NCBI GenBank assembly: GCA_002255575.1
Contig: NCAT01000004.1
Coordinates: 150,382 to 214,381, forward strand
DNA: 64,000 bases
Direction: 5' to 3'
Origin: Acidocella sp. 20-57-95
GTDB lineage: Bacteria; Pseudomonadota; Alphaproteobacteria; Acetobacterales; Acetobacteraceae
Below the pieces are notes generated by a model. It did not search any database. It saw only the letters and a list, made by a program, of their open reading frames with translations, and was not told where the DNA came from. Shown here one piece after another: positions 8,797-17,777 of the stretch (the stretch's first letter is position 1; each line of letters begins with the position of its first letter). A program made the position numbers and the translations under genes.

Positions 8797-9852
8797 ATGC
8801 CGCCCATGAGCCAGAACCGTCCACCAAATCGCCCGCCGCATGGCAAGCCCGGCCGGTCCAACGACCGCCCGAATGACCGCGCCAATGACCGTGGCGGCGA
8901 CAAGCCGCGCGGCCCGAAGCCGTTTGGTGACAAACCATTCAGCGATCGCCCGAAATTCGACGGTCCCAAGCTGACCCTTGCCGGCAAGCCCGGCGGTAAG
9001 CCCCAAGGTGAGCGCGGTGGTGACCGCGGCGAACGCTCGCACCAGGACCGCCCGCCGCGGGAGCGCAATCCGCACGACCGCGCCCCCCGCCATGAAAAAG
9101 CCGGCCCGCGCCCGCCCGCCGTGCCCAATGGCGCGGTCTGGCTGTACGGCACCCATGCCGTCGCCGCCGCCTTGGGCAACCCGGCCCGCCGCTTGCGCCG
9201 CCTGGTCATCACCGAGGACGCCCAAGCCTCCCTCGCCGCCGAACGCCCGCAGCCCTGGGCGATCCAGCCCGAGATCACCGACCGCGCCAAAATCGACACA
9301 CTCCTCGGCGCCCGCCCCGGCAGCGGCATCGTCCACCAAGGTGTCGCGCTGCTCACCGACCAGCTCACCTCCCCGGCCCTGCTCGATGCCCTGCACCGGC
9401 CCGGCCCGATCCTGGTGCTCGACCAAATCTCCGACCCCCGGAATATCGGCGCCCTGATGCGCACCGCCCAAGCCTTCGGCGCCTCGATGGTCATCGCCCA
9501 GGAACGCAACGCGCCCGAAGAAACCGGCGCGCTCGCCAAAGCCGCTTCCGGGGCGCTTGAAACCATTCCGCTGCTGCGGATCGTCAATATCTCCCGCGCT
9601 CTGATCGTGCTGAAATCCGCCAATGTATGGGTCGTCGGGCTCGATGGCACCGCCACCACCCGCCTGTCCGGCCCCGCTTACGCCAACCGCCGAGTCGCCC
9701 TGGTGCTGGGCAGCGAAGGCGAAGGCATGCGCCGCCTCACCCGCGAAACCTGCGACGAAATCGCCGCCCTCGCCATGCCAGGCGGCATGGAAAGCCTCAA
9801 CGTCTCCGCCGCCGGCGCAGTAGCCCTGTACGAGCTGACTCGCGGGTTGTGA
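8797..9852 (+). CDS. rlmB: 23S rRNA 2'-O-methyltransferase, TrmH/SpoU family
   Basis: SAM-dependent SPOUT methyltransferase, most like RlmB, which modifies G2251 of 23S rRNA. The C-terminal 240 residues hold the L30e-like substrate domain starting at VWLYGTHAVAAAL and the knotted catalytic domain with motifs DQISDPRNIGALMRTA, LVLGSEGEGM and MPGGMESLNVSAAGA. The first ~105 residues are an unusual low-complexity tail rich in Arg, Pro, Gly, Asp and Lys. GTG 8794, ATG 8797 and ATG 8806 are in frame behind a GGGGG box; ATG 8797 is used here. Confidence 0.9.
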   Translation: MPPMSQNRPPNRPPHGKPGRSNDRPNDRANDRGGDKPRGPKPFGDKPFSDRPKFDGPKLTLAGKPGGKPQGERGGDRGERSHQDRPPRERNPHDRAPRHEKAGPRPPAVPNGAVWLYGTHAVAAALGNPARRLRRLVITEDAQASLAAERPQPWAIQPEITDRAKIDTLLGARPGSGIVHQGVALLTDQLTSPALLDALHRPGPILVLDQISDPRNIGALMRTAQAFGASMVIAQERNAPEETGALAKAASGALETIPLLRIVNISRALIVLKSANVWVVGLDGTATTRLSGPAYANRRVALVLGSEGEGMRRLTRETCDEIAALAMPGGMESLNVSAAGAVALYELTRGL

Positions 9853-9858
9853 GGTTAT

Positions 9859-9945
9859 AAGGCCAAGGGGCTCTGCCCCTTAATTGGTTCTAAGGGCTGT
9901 GCCCTTAGTGGGGGGGGCCCAGGGGGGCAAAGCCCCCTTGGCCTT
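9859..9945. repeat. Palindromic intergenic element, copy B
   Basis: Second member of the repeat family seen at 1984-2069. It begins with the same 20-base arm GGCCAAGGGGCTCTGCCCCT and ends with AGCCCCCTTGGCC, its near-complement; the middle has diverged and contains an eight-G run. It again lies exactly between two convergent stop codons, of rlmB and the protease gene. Confidence 0.82.
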
Positions 9946-11365
9946 ACTCCCCCACCACCGCGATCCATCTCGGACCCGGGTCGGTGCCGGAGGCGTCGTC
10001 GCCGTCGACGAGGAGGGGGGCGGTTTGCTGGTGTTCGGCGGCGAGTTTGGTGAGGGCTTCTTTGAGGTCGGCGGCGGAGTTGACGGTGGTAGCGCCGACG
10101 GCTTCCACCACGTCGGTGGCGACAATGCCGGCTTTGGCAGCGGGTCCGTTTGGGGTGACAGAAAGAATATGGGCGCCATCCAGGGCCGAGGTTGCGGCAA
10201 CTGAGATACCGATCGAGGTAAGGGCGATATTGGCGGCAGCCTCCGGGGCAACGGTACCGGGCGTTGGGTCAGGGGTTGGCGCGGCGATGGTGAAAGTGGC
10301 GGATTGCAGGCTGCCATCACGGTAAAATTGCGCGTGCGCCGTTTGGCCGACCGGGATTTCGGCGGTGCGGATGAGCAAGGCGCGGGGGTCGGTGATCGGG
10401 GCGTTGTTGAGGGAGACAAGCACATCTCCGGCTTGTAATTTTCCGTAGGCGGGGCTGTTGGCCGCGACACTGCCGATCAGGGCGCCAGAGGTATCGGGCA
10501 GGTTCAGGAGTTTCTGGATTTCGGGCGTTACCTCCTCGGAACTGACACCGAGCCAGCCGCGGGAGACACCACCCGTGGCTTCAAGCGAGGCAGCAATCGG
10601 CTGTGCCATGGCGGCAGGGATGGCAAAGCCGATGCCGACAGAGCCACCGGAGGGCGAGTAGATGGCAGAGTTAACGCCGATCACCTGCCCAGCGGCATTG
10701 AAAAGCGGGCCGCCTGAATTGCCACGATTGATGGTGGCATCGGTCTGGATGAAATCGTCATACTTACCCTCGCTGATATTGCGATGCAGGGCGGAGACGA
10801 TACCGGCGGAGGTGGACCCGGCCAGGCCGAACGGGTTGCCGATGGCCAGCACCCAATCCCCCACCCGTAATTTGGTGGAATCACCAAAAGAGACAGCAGG
10901 TAGCTTGTGGCCAGCATTCACTTTCAACACGGCGAGGTCGCCGTCTTTGTCAGTGCCTATGACCAGGGCAGGCAGAATGGTGCCGTCTTGGAACGTGACA
11001 GTGACGCTGGTGGCGCCATCGATCACATGGTCGTTGGTGAGAATATACCCGGCAGGATCGATAACAAACCCCGAACCAAGCGCTTCCTCAGCCTTTGGTG
11101 GCGGCAATACCGAGCCGGAGGCGGGGTCGGCCGCTTGGCTTGGGGTCAGCCCGCCAGCAGCCTTGCCTTGGTCGGGCGATGCATCATCCGGTGTTGCCGG
11201 TTGCTGGCCATGGTCCGTCACCGGCGCCGTGCTGGCCACACTGACCACTGAAGGGAGCAATTTGGCGGCCAGGTCCGCGAGGTTAGGCGGCATAGGCGGA
11301 CTAGCGTGCGCGGCAGTTCCGGCGAGGCTGGCGGCGGCGATGAGAAGTGGTTTTAGGAGTTTCAT
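9944..11365 (-). CDS. DegP/HtrA-like periplasmic serine protease
   Basis: 473 residues from MKLLKPLLIAAASLAG, a Sec signal peptide ending at AHA. The trypsin-like domain carries His113 (TNDHVIDG), Asp143 (DGDLAVLK) and Ser217 (GNSGGPLF). Two PDZ domains follow, roughly at residues 255-350 and 370-460. A Pro/Gln/Ala-rich insertion at 50-90 resembles the Q-linker of DegP/DegS-like proteases. A frame extension to 11401 is rejected because it precedes the signal peptide. It diverges from mrp with under 100 bp between starts. Role: folding quality control in the periplasm. Confidence 0.92.
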   Translation of the reverse strand: MKLLKPLLIAAASLAGTAAHASPPMPPNLADLAAKLLPSVVSVASTAPVTDHGQQPATPDDASPDQGKAAGGLTPSQAADPASGSVLPPPKAEEALGSGFVIDPAGYILTNDHVIDGATSVTVTFQDGTILPALVIGTDKDGDLAVLKVNAGHKLPAVSFGDSTKLRVGDWVLAIGNPFGLAGSTSAGIVSALHRNISEGKYDDFIQTDATINRGNSGGPLFNAAGQVIGVNSAIYSPSGGSVGIGFAIPAAMAQPIAASLEATGGVSRGWLGVSSEEVTPEIQKLLNLPDTSGALIGSVAANSPAYGKLQAGDVLVSLNNAPITDPRALLIRTAEIPVGQTAHAQFYRDGSLQSATFTIAAPTPDPTPGTVAPEAAANIALTSIGISVAATSALDGAHILSVTPNGPAAKAGIVATDVVEAVGATTVNSAADLKEALTKLAAEHQQTAPLLVDGDDASGTDPGPRWIAVVGE

Positions 11366-11455
11366 GATACCAACAGTGCGGTTGCTCTGGACGGTTTGCA
11401 AGGGTGCGCGTCAGCGCCACTGGACATAAAAGGCAGGACAGCTACATCAAGGCGC

Positions 11456-12493
11456 ATGAATGAAGATAGCATCCGGGTTGCGCTCGCGAAATTTAATTTA
11501 GGCAAAATGCTGGACGGCGTGCACGCGCAGGACGGCCTGGTGCAAGTGACACTCTCGATCAAACGCGAGGAAGCCGCCACGCTAGAGCCGCTTCGCGCCA
11601 AGATCGAGGCTGAACTGGCCGCGATGAAGGGCGTGAAAAATGCGGCCGTGGTATTTACCGCGCACCGCGAGCCTGCCCCGCCGCCACCACCTGCCGCGCC
11701 CACGCTCCCTGGTGTGAAGCGTGTAATTGCGGTTGCCTCTGGCAAAGGCGGCGTGGGCAAGTCCACGGTGGCGGTGAACCTAGCGGTGGCGTTGGCACAA
11801 TCGGGCCTCAGCGTGGGGTTATTGGATGCCGATATCTACGGGCCGTCGCTGCCGCGCATGTTAGGGCTGAACCGCAAGCCGGAGGTGCGTGACGGCAAGA
11901 TGCTGCCGTTGCACGCCTGGGGCGTGAAATGCATGTCCATTGGGTTTCTGGTGGATGAAAATACCGCGATGGTGTGGCGCGGCCCGATGGTGATGGGCGC
12001 ACTGAACCAGATGCTCTCCCAGGTGGAATGGGGCGCTTTAGATGTGCTGGTGATCGACATGCCGCCCGGCACCGGCGACGCGCAATTAACACTTGCACAG
12101 AAAGCTAATTTGTTTGGCGCGGTGATTGTTTCGACTCCGCAGGATATTGCACTGCTGGATGCCCGGCGGGGGGTGAAAATGTTTGAGCAGGTGCATGTGC
12201 CGGTGCTCGGCATTGTGGAAAATATGTCGTATTTCTGCTGCCCGAACTGCAACCACCGAACCGAGATTTTTGGCCATGGCGGGGCGGAAGCCGAAGCCGC
12301 GCGCATGAATGTCCCATTCCTGGGGGCTGTACCCCTATTACTGGCGATTCGTGAAACTGGTGACGAGGGTGCGCCGGTTGTGGCGTCCGACCCGGACGGC
12401 GCGGCGGCGGTGGCGTTCAAGGCGGTAGCGGCACAGGTCGCCGGTTTGTTACAGGGTGCCGCGCAGGCTGGCCCGAAGATTACGATCGCGTAG
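11456..12493 (+). CDS. mrp: Iron-sulfur cluster carrier ATPase Mrp/ApbC
   Basis: 345-residue P-loop NTPase that binds and transfers Fe-S clusters. An N-terminal MIP18/DUF59 domain (about 1-80) is joined by a Pro-rich linker to the ATPase domain with the deviant Walker A ASGKGGVGKST, the switch DMPPGTGDAQLT and the cluster-binding CCPNC motif near residue 260. The ATG at 11456 has AAGG at good distance; the frame extends upstream without homology. holC follows after 14 bp. Confidence 0.95.
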   Translation: MNEDSIRVALAKFNLGKMLDGVHAQDGLVQVTLSIKREEAATLEPLRAKIEAELAAMKGVKNAAVVFTAHREPAPPPPPAAPTLPGVKRVIAVASGKGGVGKSTVAVNLAVALAQSGLSVGLLDADIYGPSLPRMLGLNRKPEVRDGKMLPLHAWGVKCMSIGFLVDENTAMVWRGPMVMGALNQMLSQVEWGALDVLVIDMPPGTGDAQLTLAQKANLFGAVIVSTPQDIALLDARRGVKMFEQVHVPVLGIVENMSYFCCPNCNHRTEIFGHGGAEAEAARMNVPFLGAVPLLLAIRETGDEGAPVVASDPDGAAAVAFKAVAAQVAGLLQGAAQAGPKITIA

Positions 12494-12507
12494 CAGGTGG
12501 GCAAATA

Positions 12508-12942
12508 ATGGCCGAGATCGGGTTCTATCATTTAACCCGAACTGATGAGTTGGCAGCGCTGCCCGCCTTACTCACCCGCACGCTGGCGGTGGGCGAAAAA
12601 GCTTTGGTGCTGTGCGGGTCTGAGGCACGGGTAGCGGCTGTCGATACGGCTTTATGGCTCGCCGACTGGCTGCCGCACGGCACCGCCAAAACGCCGCACC
12701 CGCAATGGCAACCGGTATTCATCAGCGCGCGCCCGGAAAACCCGGCTGATGCAAAATTTTTATTCTTGCTGGACGGGGTGGACACAGATGTGAACGGTTT
12801 TGCCCGGGTGTTTGATTTATTTGATGGGAATAACGAGACCGCCGTGGCCGCCGCCCGCACGCGCTGGAAGACCGCGAAGGATGCGGGCCACGCCATGACA
12901 TATTGGAAGCAGAGCGAGACCGGCTGGGCCAAGGCCGGGTAG
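12508..12942 (+). CDS. holC: DNA polymerase III chi subunit
   Basis: 144-residue chi subunit, which links the clamp-loader complex to single-strand binding protein. The start IGFYHLTRT, the ALWLADWLPHG segment and the FLLDG stretch are typical of HolC. Short spacing from mrp suggests cotranscription. In other proteobacteria holC usually follows pepA; that gene is not here. Confidence 0.9.
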   Translation: MAEIGFYHLTRTDELAALPALLTRTLAVGEKALVLCGSEARVAAVDTALWLADWLPHGTAKTPHPQWQPVFISARPENPADAKFLFLLDGVDTDVNGFARVFDLFDGNNETAVAAARTRWKTAKDAGHAMTYWKQSETGWAKAG

Positions 12943-13055
12943 GTTTGAAAGCGCGCTTAGTCGTCATACGCGCGTATCGCGGAATGAAAAAACTGCAAGT
13001 GATTTTTCAAAATCCTTGGTGTAAAGTAACAATGGTACAAATAAAGAGGATCGCG

Positions 13056-13496
13056 ATGCAGCGCACTCACTTTACGCAAATACTTCTGGTCGCAGCGCTG
13101 TCAGCCGCTGGGCCATGGCTCGCGAAAGCGCAAACCACGCCGCCGGCCGGGCATGAACAAGCCGTTGTGCAGGTTGATCTGGTCACCAAAGGTACCTCCA
13201 GCCAACTTGGTCAAGCGAACGTAACACCAGGCAACCCGCTGCATCTGAGCGAAAAAGCCGGCACGCTTGGTCTGACCAGCGATCTCGACATCACCATATC
13301 GCTCGATGCCTGCCCACCAGGGCAAATCAGCTTACAACTGGTCTCCCGTCACCAAGACCCGGAATCGCAAAGCATTCAGCAGGCGTCTGACCAATTCTGC
13401 GCCGCTCTGCCGGCCACCGGCACTGGCCACAGCAAGTTTAACATCGGGAATGGCAGTGCCGTGGTGATTAGCATCACCGCCGGGCTGGCCAGTTAA
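13056..13496 (+). CDS. Small exported protein of unknown function
   Basis: 146 residues with a Sec signal peptide (LLVAALSAAGPWLAKAQ). An excellent AAGAGGA site stands 5 bases before the ATG; a longer open frame reaching into holC is rejected. The mature part is about 120 residues, rich in Gly, Ser, Thr, with two cysteines (DACPPGQ and QFCAAL) about 37 residues apart that could form a disulfide. No family is recognised. It lies alone between holC and the sulfotransferase remnant. Confidence 0.75.
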   Translation: MQRTHFTQILLVAALSAAGPWLAKAQTTPPAGHEQAVVQVDLVTKGTSSQLGQANVTPGNPLHLSEKAGTLGLTSDLDITISLDACPPGQISLQLVSRHQDPESQSIQQASDQFCAALPATGTGHSKFNIGNGSAVVISITAGLAS

Positions 13497-13602
13497 GGCC
13501 GCGCTGGACCCTGACCGATTAACATTAACACATGCCGCGCGGCAAACGCGTGCGTGGTTCAACTGCTTATCAAAGATTCGAAGCGCGTGCAGCTGGACGT
13601 AT

Positions 13603-13847
13603 CTAGCTCTCAGCACCTTTCAAGGTCTTCCAGAAATCTTCGATCGAATTTGTCCTCGGAAAAGCCGCAGCAGGCACTGGCACATTTAGAAATTCACAAA
13701 GCGGCGCCCAGCCTTCGGCAACGTTGAATACCAGGAGCCGCTCTGGCGGGATCGCAGCTTTTACCTGCTCAGTACGTGACCGATAAGCGGCCAATACGCT
13801 GTCGCGATCTAGCTTGCCGCCGAAGGTTTGGTCGCGCACCAGGCAAG
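13603..13847 (-). pseudogene. Sulfotransferase-family C-terminal remnant
   Basis: About 80 residues match the C-terminal end of bacterial sulfotransferases (Sulfotransfer_4-like): IPPERLLVFNVAEGW, PLCEFLNVPVP and FPRTNS.EDFW occur in the right order and spacing. The N-terminal PAPS-binding P-loop part is missing. The similarity stops where the frame runs into the stop region of the telA operon, at about 13848, so upstream sequence has been replaced. A GTG at 13839 could start a short peptide, but without the catalytic part it is probably a relic. Confidence 0.7.
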
Positions 13848-14663
13848 CTAGTCGTTGACTGACAGCACCATGATCGGGTCGGCGATTTTCTCCGGCGCGA
13901 TTTCTTCATCGAGCGGTAATACGGCGGTTCCAATGGCGAAGAATTCGATCACGTGGGTTTGCCAGCCATGGCTGCCTTCATGGATATCCACACCCACCAC
14001 GCCTTCGGCTTTGGCGGCCGCAGCCTCAAACTGCATGCGCTCGATGGCGATTTCGCGGGCCTCGTACATGGCGGAGGTGAAATTCTCCAGCTCCACATTG
14101 CGCCCGACAGTGCCAAGCCCGGACATCACGCCGCGATGCGCCACGTGGTACACGCAACTACCCATCACCATTTCCACCGGCCGGTAGCCCGAATGCAGCA
14201 GCGACCAGAAATCTTGCCCCGAGAGATCAGAGGTAAACGGCCCACCATCATGGGCGCGGAACCCTTTATGGCCATCGCCATGCACAACACCGGTACCAAT
14301 CGCGATAAATTCTAACAGTTGCGCATCCCATTCCAGGCGCTTGATGGTGAGTTTCACACCAACAATCCCATCCGCCCCCATCGCGGCGGCTTCCGCACGC
14401 ATGCGGGACATTGCGAGTTCGCGCGCATGGTACATGGCTTTGGAAAGCACATCGAGCTCCTGGTTTTTATTCCAGGAGCCATACTGAATACCCACATGAT
14501 ACACGCAGGTCCCAACGCATAGCCCAATCGGCTCAAACCCAGCTTTGCGCACCAGCAAAAATTCATTGACCGAAAAATCTGATGTGAAAACGCCGGTGGA
14601 ATGGACGGAGCTACGCAGTCCCTTCAAACGTTCCTTGGCATGGGTTGGAATGTCACTGGGCAT
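13848..14663 (-). CDS. Tandem YbjQ-type heavy-metal-binding domain protein
   Basis: 271 residues made of two YbjQ/UPF0145-like units, about 15-130 and 140-258. Each has the pattern TSD.S..(E/D)F, a GTCVYHV or GSCVYHV strand, an amphipathic helix with AMY.ARE.A..RM..EA, then AxGxVGV and a final FxAIGTxV strand. Single YbjQ proteins form pentamers; two fused units would give a larger or mixed ring. It is last in the telA operon and starts directly after the previous stop. Metal binding is only a family label, not demonstrated. Confidence 0.78.
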   Translation of the reverse strand: MPSDIPTHAKERLKGLRSSVHSTGVFTSDFSVNEFLLVRKAGFEPIGLCVGTCVYHVGIQYGSWNKNQELDVLSKAMYHARELAMSRMRAEAAAMGADGIVGVKLTIKRLEWDAQLLEFIAIGTGVVHGDGHKGFRAHDGGPFTSDLSGQDFWSLLHSGYRPVEMVMGSCVYHVAHRGVMSGLGTVGRNVELENFTSAMYEAREIAIERMQFEAAAAKAEGVVGVDIHEGSHGWQTHVIEFFAIGTAVLPLDEEIAPEKIADPIMVLSVND

Positions 14664-15584
14664 TTATATCGCTCCCTCTTGGTCATTGGCGGCGTAGGAT
14701 TGGTGGTGCTTTGCGGTGCCGGTCAGCGGTGTACCGCCGTCGTGAATATCCACCACCATTTTAATATCGTGATGAAACGGCTGGCCGCGGCGGGCATCCA
14801 CCGTGGTGGCCACCACAATGTGGCGGGCCAGATATTGTTTGGTCTCGTTGGCTTCCTGCTCGAACATTTGGCTAAAATTCAAATGCGCGAGAACGCCATT
14901 ACCTTGGCTGCGCGCATGTTCGCGCAAATTCGCGTGCGCTTGCTGGCGGACGGTTTCCCACAACCGGCTGAGCGCCCAGGATTCGGTGTTGCCCTGCCAA
15001 TATTGGTTGGTGGCCCCGCGCCAGTCATTCATCCATTCATAATGCGCACCAATCGCAATGCCGGTTGGCACCACATCGGCTTCCAGCAATTTCACAAACT
15101 CCAAAGCGGGTACGGTTGCCACCACCGGGTCTGGGCTGGGTGGCAGGCCTTCCACGAAAACCGCTGTGCCCACAAGGGTGAAATCCATACTGCTTGCCAT
15201 ATCCAGCGGTATGGTGCGCATTTTCACATCCAGCACGGCATTGGCACCGGCGGCTTTGGCTTCTTCCTTCAGGCGCGTCAGTGCCAAATCCCAACCTTGC
15301 GCATGGCCCAGGGTCCAGGACCAGCCATAATGCAGCCAGCACGTTGCGGACACGGTGGAAATCGGTCGCAGTCCGTGCGAGCGCACCACCAGCAATTCCG
15401 CCGGGGTAAGCGTCGCAATCCACGGCAAGTTACCGCTGCGGGCTTTTTGCAAGCGGTCCAGCGTGCTGGTGGGCGGGCGGTTGGCCCGGATGTTCATTAA
15501 AATATCAGCCTGCCGACGCGCGCTGTCTTGCTGCGCCTGTTGCTGCTCCGGCGTTGGGGCCTTCAGGAAATCAAATAACCCCAT
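14664..15584 (-). CDS. YbjQ-related protein with N-terminal coiled segment
   Basis: 306 residues from MGLFDFLKAPTPEQQQ. An N-terminal Gln/Arg-rich helical part (about 10-45) precedes two divergent YbjQ-like units: the first with LTPAELLVVRSHG, SATCWLHYG, AKAAGANAVLDVKM, LVGTAV; the second with LLEADVVPTGIAIGAHY, ANLREHARSQGNGVLAHL and VVATTV. Its ATG shares one base with the upstream stop (TGATG), so translation is probably coupled. It looks like a paralogue of the next gene. Function unknown. Confidence 0.72.
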   Translation of the reverse strand: MGLFDFLKAPTPEQQQAQQDSARRQADILMNIRANRPPTSTLDRLQKARSGNLPWIATLTPAELLVVRSHGLRPISTVSATCWLHYGWSWTLGHAQGWDLALTRLKEEAKAAGANAVLDVKMRTIPLDMASSMDFTLVGTAVFVEGLPPSPDPVVATVPALEFVKLLEADVVPTGIAIGAHYEWMNDWRGATNQYWQGNTESWALSRLWETVRQQAHANLREHARSQGNGVLAHLNFSQMFEQEANETKQYLARHIVVATTVDARRGQPFHHDIKMVVDIHDGGTPLTGTAKHHQSYAANDQEGAI

Positions 15585-15961
15585 CAGCTTGCCATGAAAT
15601 TTTGTAAGGATTGGCTGAGCGCCTGTGCGTGCTCGGTGGCTTTCTGGGTCTCCTCGCCGAGTTTGGAAAACCATTCGGCGGGGTCAAGGGTTTTCGTATT
15701 CAGCGTGATGCCGCGTACCACCATGGCGATGGAGGCACGCAAGCGTCCATCGGCAATTTCCAGCGTGTATTTATGCTCACCCAATTCCACCGAAACGCCG
15801 GTGGTCTTGCCAGATTTGCTAAAAAAGCCTTTGCTTTCATGAATCGTCACCAATTCCGGCATGGCTTCCTTCAGCCGCAACGCAAATGCCCGCAAATTGC
15901 TTTCAGCATCGGCTTTGAAGCGGCGCAGCCAGGCGGCTTGCGTATCAAAATCCATGCTCAC
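15584..15961 (-). CDS. Conserved hypothetical protein in telA operon
   Basis: 125 residues starting at a GTG that overlaps the telA stop by 4 bases (GTGA). It is predicted soluble and mixed alpha/beta: a helical N-terminus, a central part with ESKGFFSKSGKTTGVSVELG and YTLEIADGRLRASI beta strands, and a Gln-rich helical tail. No family is recognised. The overlaps on both sides indicate a fixed partnership with TelA and the YbjQ proteins. Confidence 0.7.
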   Translation of the reverse strand: MSMDFDTQAAWLRRFKADAESNLRAFALRLKEAMPELVTIHESKGFFSKSGKTTGVSVELGEHKYTLEIADGRLRASIAMVVRGITLNTKTLDPAEWFSKLGEETQKATEHAQALSQSLQNFMAS

Positions 15962-17196
15962 GGCTGTAGCGCGCGGGCATTCACGCCCTGCATCCCAATC
16001 ACGAGTTTATTGCGTATAGCTGCCAACTTCGCTTCACGCTCACGGTCACCGGCGGCAATCTCACGTTCAATATCCATCACCTCATGCATGGTCTTGATGG
16101 TTTCATCCGCCACTTGCGCCAGCACATCGATATTGCGTTGATCGCCACCCAAGCTGCGCGCGGCGGAGGTTGCGGCGTCATGCGCACCTTTCGCAGCCAA
16201 CAGCGTAATTTGTCTCGCCGCTTCATCAAGTTTCTCACTCTCAGCGGCCGCACGCGCAATATCCACTTGCACCACTGCCTGGCTCGCCACCGCCATTAAG
16301 CGTGGTATCACCACCAGCATACCGTTGGAGATTTTCATCAGCCGCGTTTCGGCTGCCTGCTTGTTCTGTGCAATGATCGGGAGCAGCAATGCCGAGCCCA
16401 CCAACGCTTCCCGCATCTCGGCAATTTTGCCGCGAAAATTCGCAATCGTCGAGCGCATCACCATCACCTCGGCGGCCTCAGCCGGGTCACCGGATGCCAC
16501 CGCTTTTTGGCGCAACGCTTCCAGCTCATCCCCGGCACGATCAAGGGCGATTTGGCCCGCCGCGATATCAATTTTCAGCCCGTGTAAGCTGGCGCGAATG
16601 GCGGCCGCTTGCTGATCCAGCAATTGTAAAGCCACCGTCAAATCCGCTTTGGTTTTGCGTGCCTTGGCCTGCTCAGAATCCATTAAATCCAGGAATTTTT
16701 TACGGTTCTCGGTGAAACCCTTGAAGGCGGTATGGGCGTCCGCCGCCGCGCCCATGATTTTGCCGAAAATACCCTTGCGGGCGGTGGGCGCATTGGCCGA
16801 TTCCGCCTGCAAATCCTCAATCCGTAAAATCTTCACACCATCGATCACGGCAGCGGCAATCCGCCCCACCTCCCCGGCATCGCCAAGCCGCACTCCGGTC
16901 AGCAATTGCCGTGAGGCCGCAGCGATACCCGCCAGCACGCCGTCGCCATGCGCCAGCAGGCTGGTCGTGTCATGAAAATTTAACCGCGCCGCGGAAGCCT
17001 GCGCCGCAGCCAAGTCCTCGGCGTTCAGATTGCTGATATCCACCAGCCGCTCCGGCGGTGGCTCGGGCATCAAACGCGGGTCCGCCACGGCGGCCGTCTG
17101 CGCCGGCGCCGCCACCAAAGGCTGGGCAGGTGCCGGGCTGTCGAGATTGTCAAACATTGAAAGATCAAGCGGCGCGGCTGGTTTCTCGTCCGGCAA
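15958..17196 (-). CDS. telA: TelA/KlaA toxic-anion-resistance family protein
   Basis: About 412 residues, largely alpha-helical and coiled coil. Family landmarks are ENRKKFLDLMDSEQAKARKTKADL, the central QLLDQQAAAIRASL and LLLPIIAQNKQAAETRLMKISNGM, and a C-terminal helix ending in ALQP. The open frame runs to 17376 but would overlap msrB. TTG 17196 with GGGAG seven bases ahead, or ATG 17157, are the likely starts. TelA proteins were first linked to tellurite resistance; the true role is unknown. It leads a four-gene coupled operon. Confidence 0.82.
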   Translation of the reverse strand: MPDEKPAAPLDLSMFDNLDSPAPAQPLVAAPAQTAAVADPRLMPEPPPERLVDISNLNAEDLAAAQASAARLNFHDTTSLLAHGDGVLAGIAAASRQLLTGVRLGDAGEVGRIAAAVIDGVKILRIEDLQAESANAPTARKGIFGKIMGAAADAHTAFKGFTENRKKFLDLMDSEQAKARKTKADLTVALQLLDQQAAAIRASLHGLKIDIAAGQIALDRAGDELEALRQKAVASGDPAEAAEVMVMRSTIANFRGKIAEMREALVGSALLLPIIAQNKQAAETRLMKISNGMLVVIPRLMAVASQAVVQVDIARAAAESEKLDEAARQITLLAAKGAHDAATSAARSLGGDQRNIDVLAQVADETIKTMHEVMDIEREIAAGDREREAKLAAIRNKLVIGMQGVNARALQP

Positions 17197-17261
17197 TGGT
17201 TCGCTCCCGTCAGATTTCAGCCCAAGGCTAACCCGAATATGTCGGGCCGTACAGAATCCGG

Positions 17262-17678
17262 TTAACCCGCATCCGGCACAAAATTCATCGCCACACCATT
17301 CATGCAGTAGCGCTGGCCGGTCGGCGGCGGGCCGTCCGGGAACACATGGCCCAAATGCCCACCGCAACGGCTGCAATGGGCTTCAATGCGGATCATGCCA
17401 TGGCTGCGGTCCACACGCGTGCCAATGGCGCCCGGCAACGGGTCATTAAACGAGGGCCAACCCGTGCCACTCTCAAATTTCGTCCCGGAGACGAACAAAG
17501 CCTGGCCGCAGCCAGCGCAGGAGAATGTCCCCGGGCGTTTTTCATGGTTCAGCGCGCAGGTGCCCGGGCGTTCCGTGCCATGGCCGCGCAGCACATTATA
17601 TTGTTCCGGGGTGAGTATTTCCCGCCATTGGGCATCGCTCATGCTCACGGCAAAGCCGGTTTCGGCAACGTCATTCAT
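17262..17678 (-). CDS. msrB: Peptide-methionine (R)-S-oxide reductase, cytosolic
   Basis: 138 residues from MNDVAETGFAV with AGGAG eight bases before the ATG. Zinc cysteines occur as CAGCGQ and CSRCGGHLGH, and the catalytic cysteine in RYCMNGVAMNF. No signal peptide, so it acts in the cytoplasm. It diverges from msrA with a 99-bp shared promoter region, but the partner is exported, so the two enzymes repair different compartments. Confidence 0.95.
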   Translation of the reverse strand: MNDVAETGFAVSMSDAQWREILTPEQYNVLRGHGTERPGTCALNHEKRPGTFSCAGCGQALFVSGTKFESGTGWPSFNDPLPGAIGTRVDRSHGMIRIEAHCSRCGGHLGHVFPDGPPPTGQRYCMNGVAMNFVPDAG

Positions 17679-17777
17679 CCTTGGGTCTCCTTTTAGCTCG
17701 CGCAGAGGTGACTGCATCCTGCGCTTAACTCACCTATATAGGGCGATGTAGCCGCAACCCAAGTTAAGGTGATCAAT

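Noticed and set aside
8731..9659. Long minus-strand frames opposite rlmB
   Set aside because: Antisense shadows of the GC-rich coding sequence with no ribosome site or family match.
12903..13055. N-terminal extension of the small exported protein into holC
   Set aside because: It overlaps holC, has no homology, and a strong ribosome site stands at the internal ATG just before a signal peptide.
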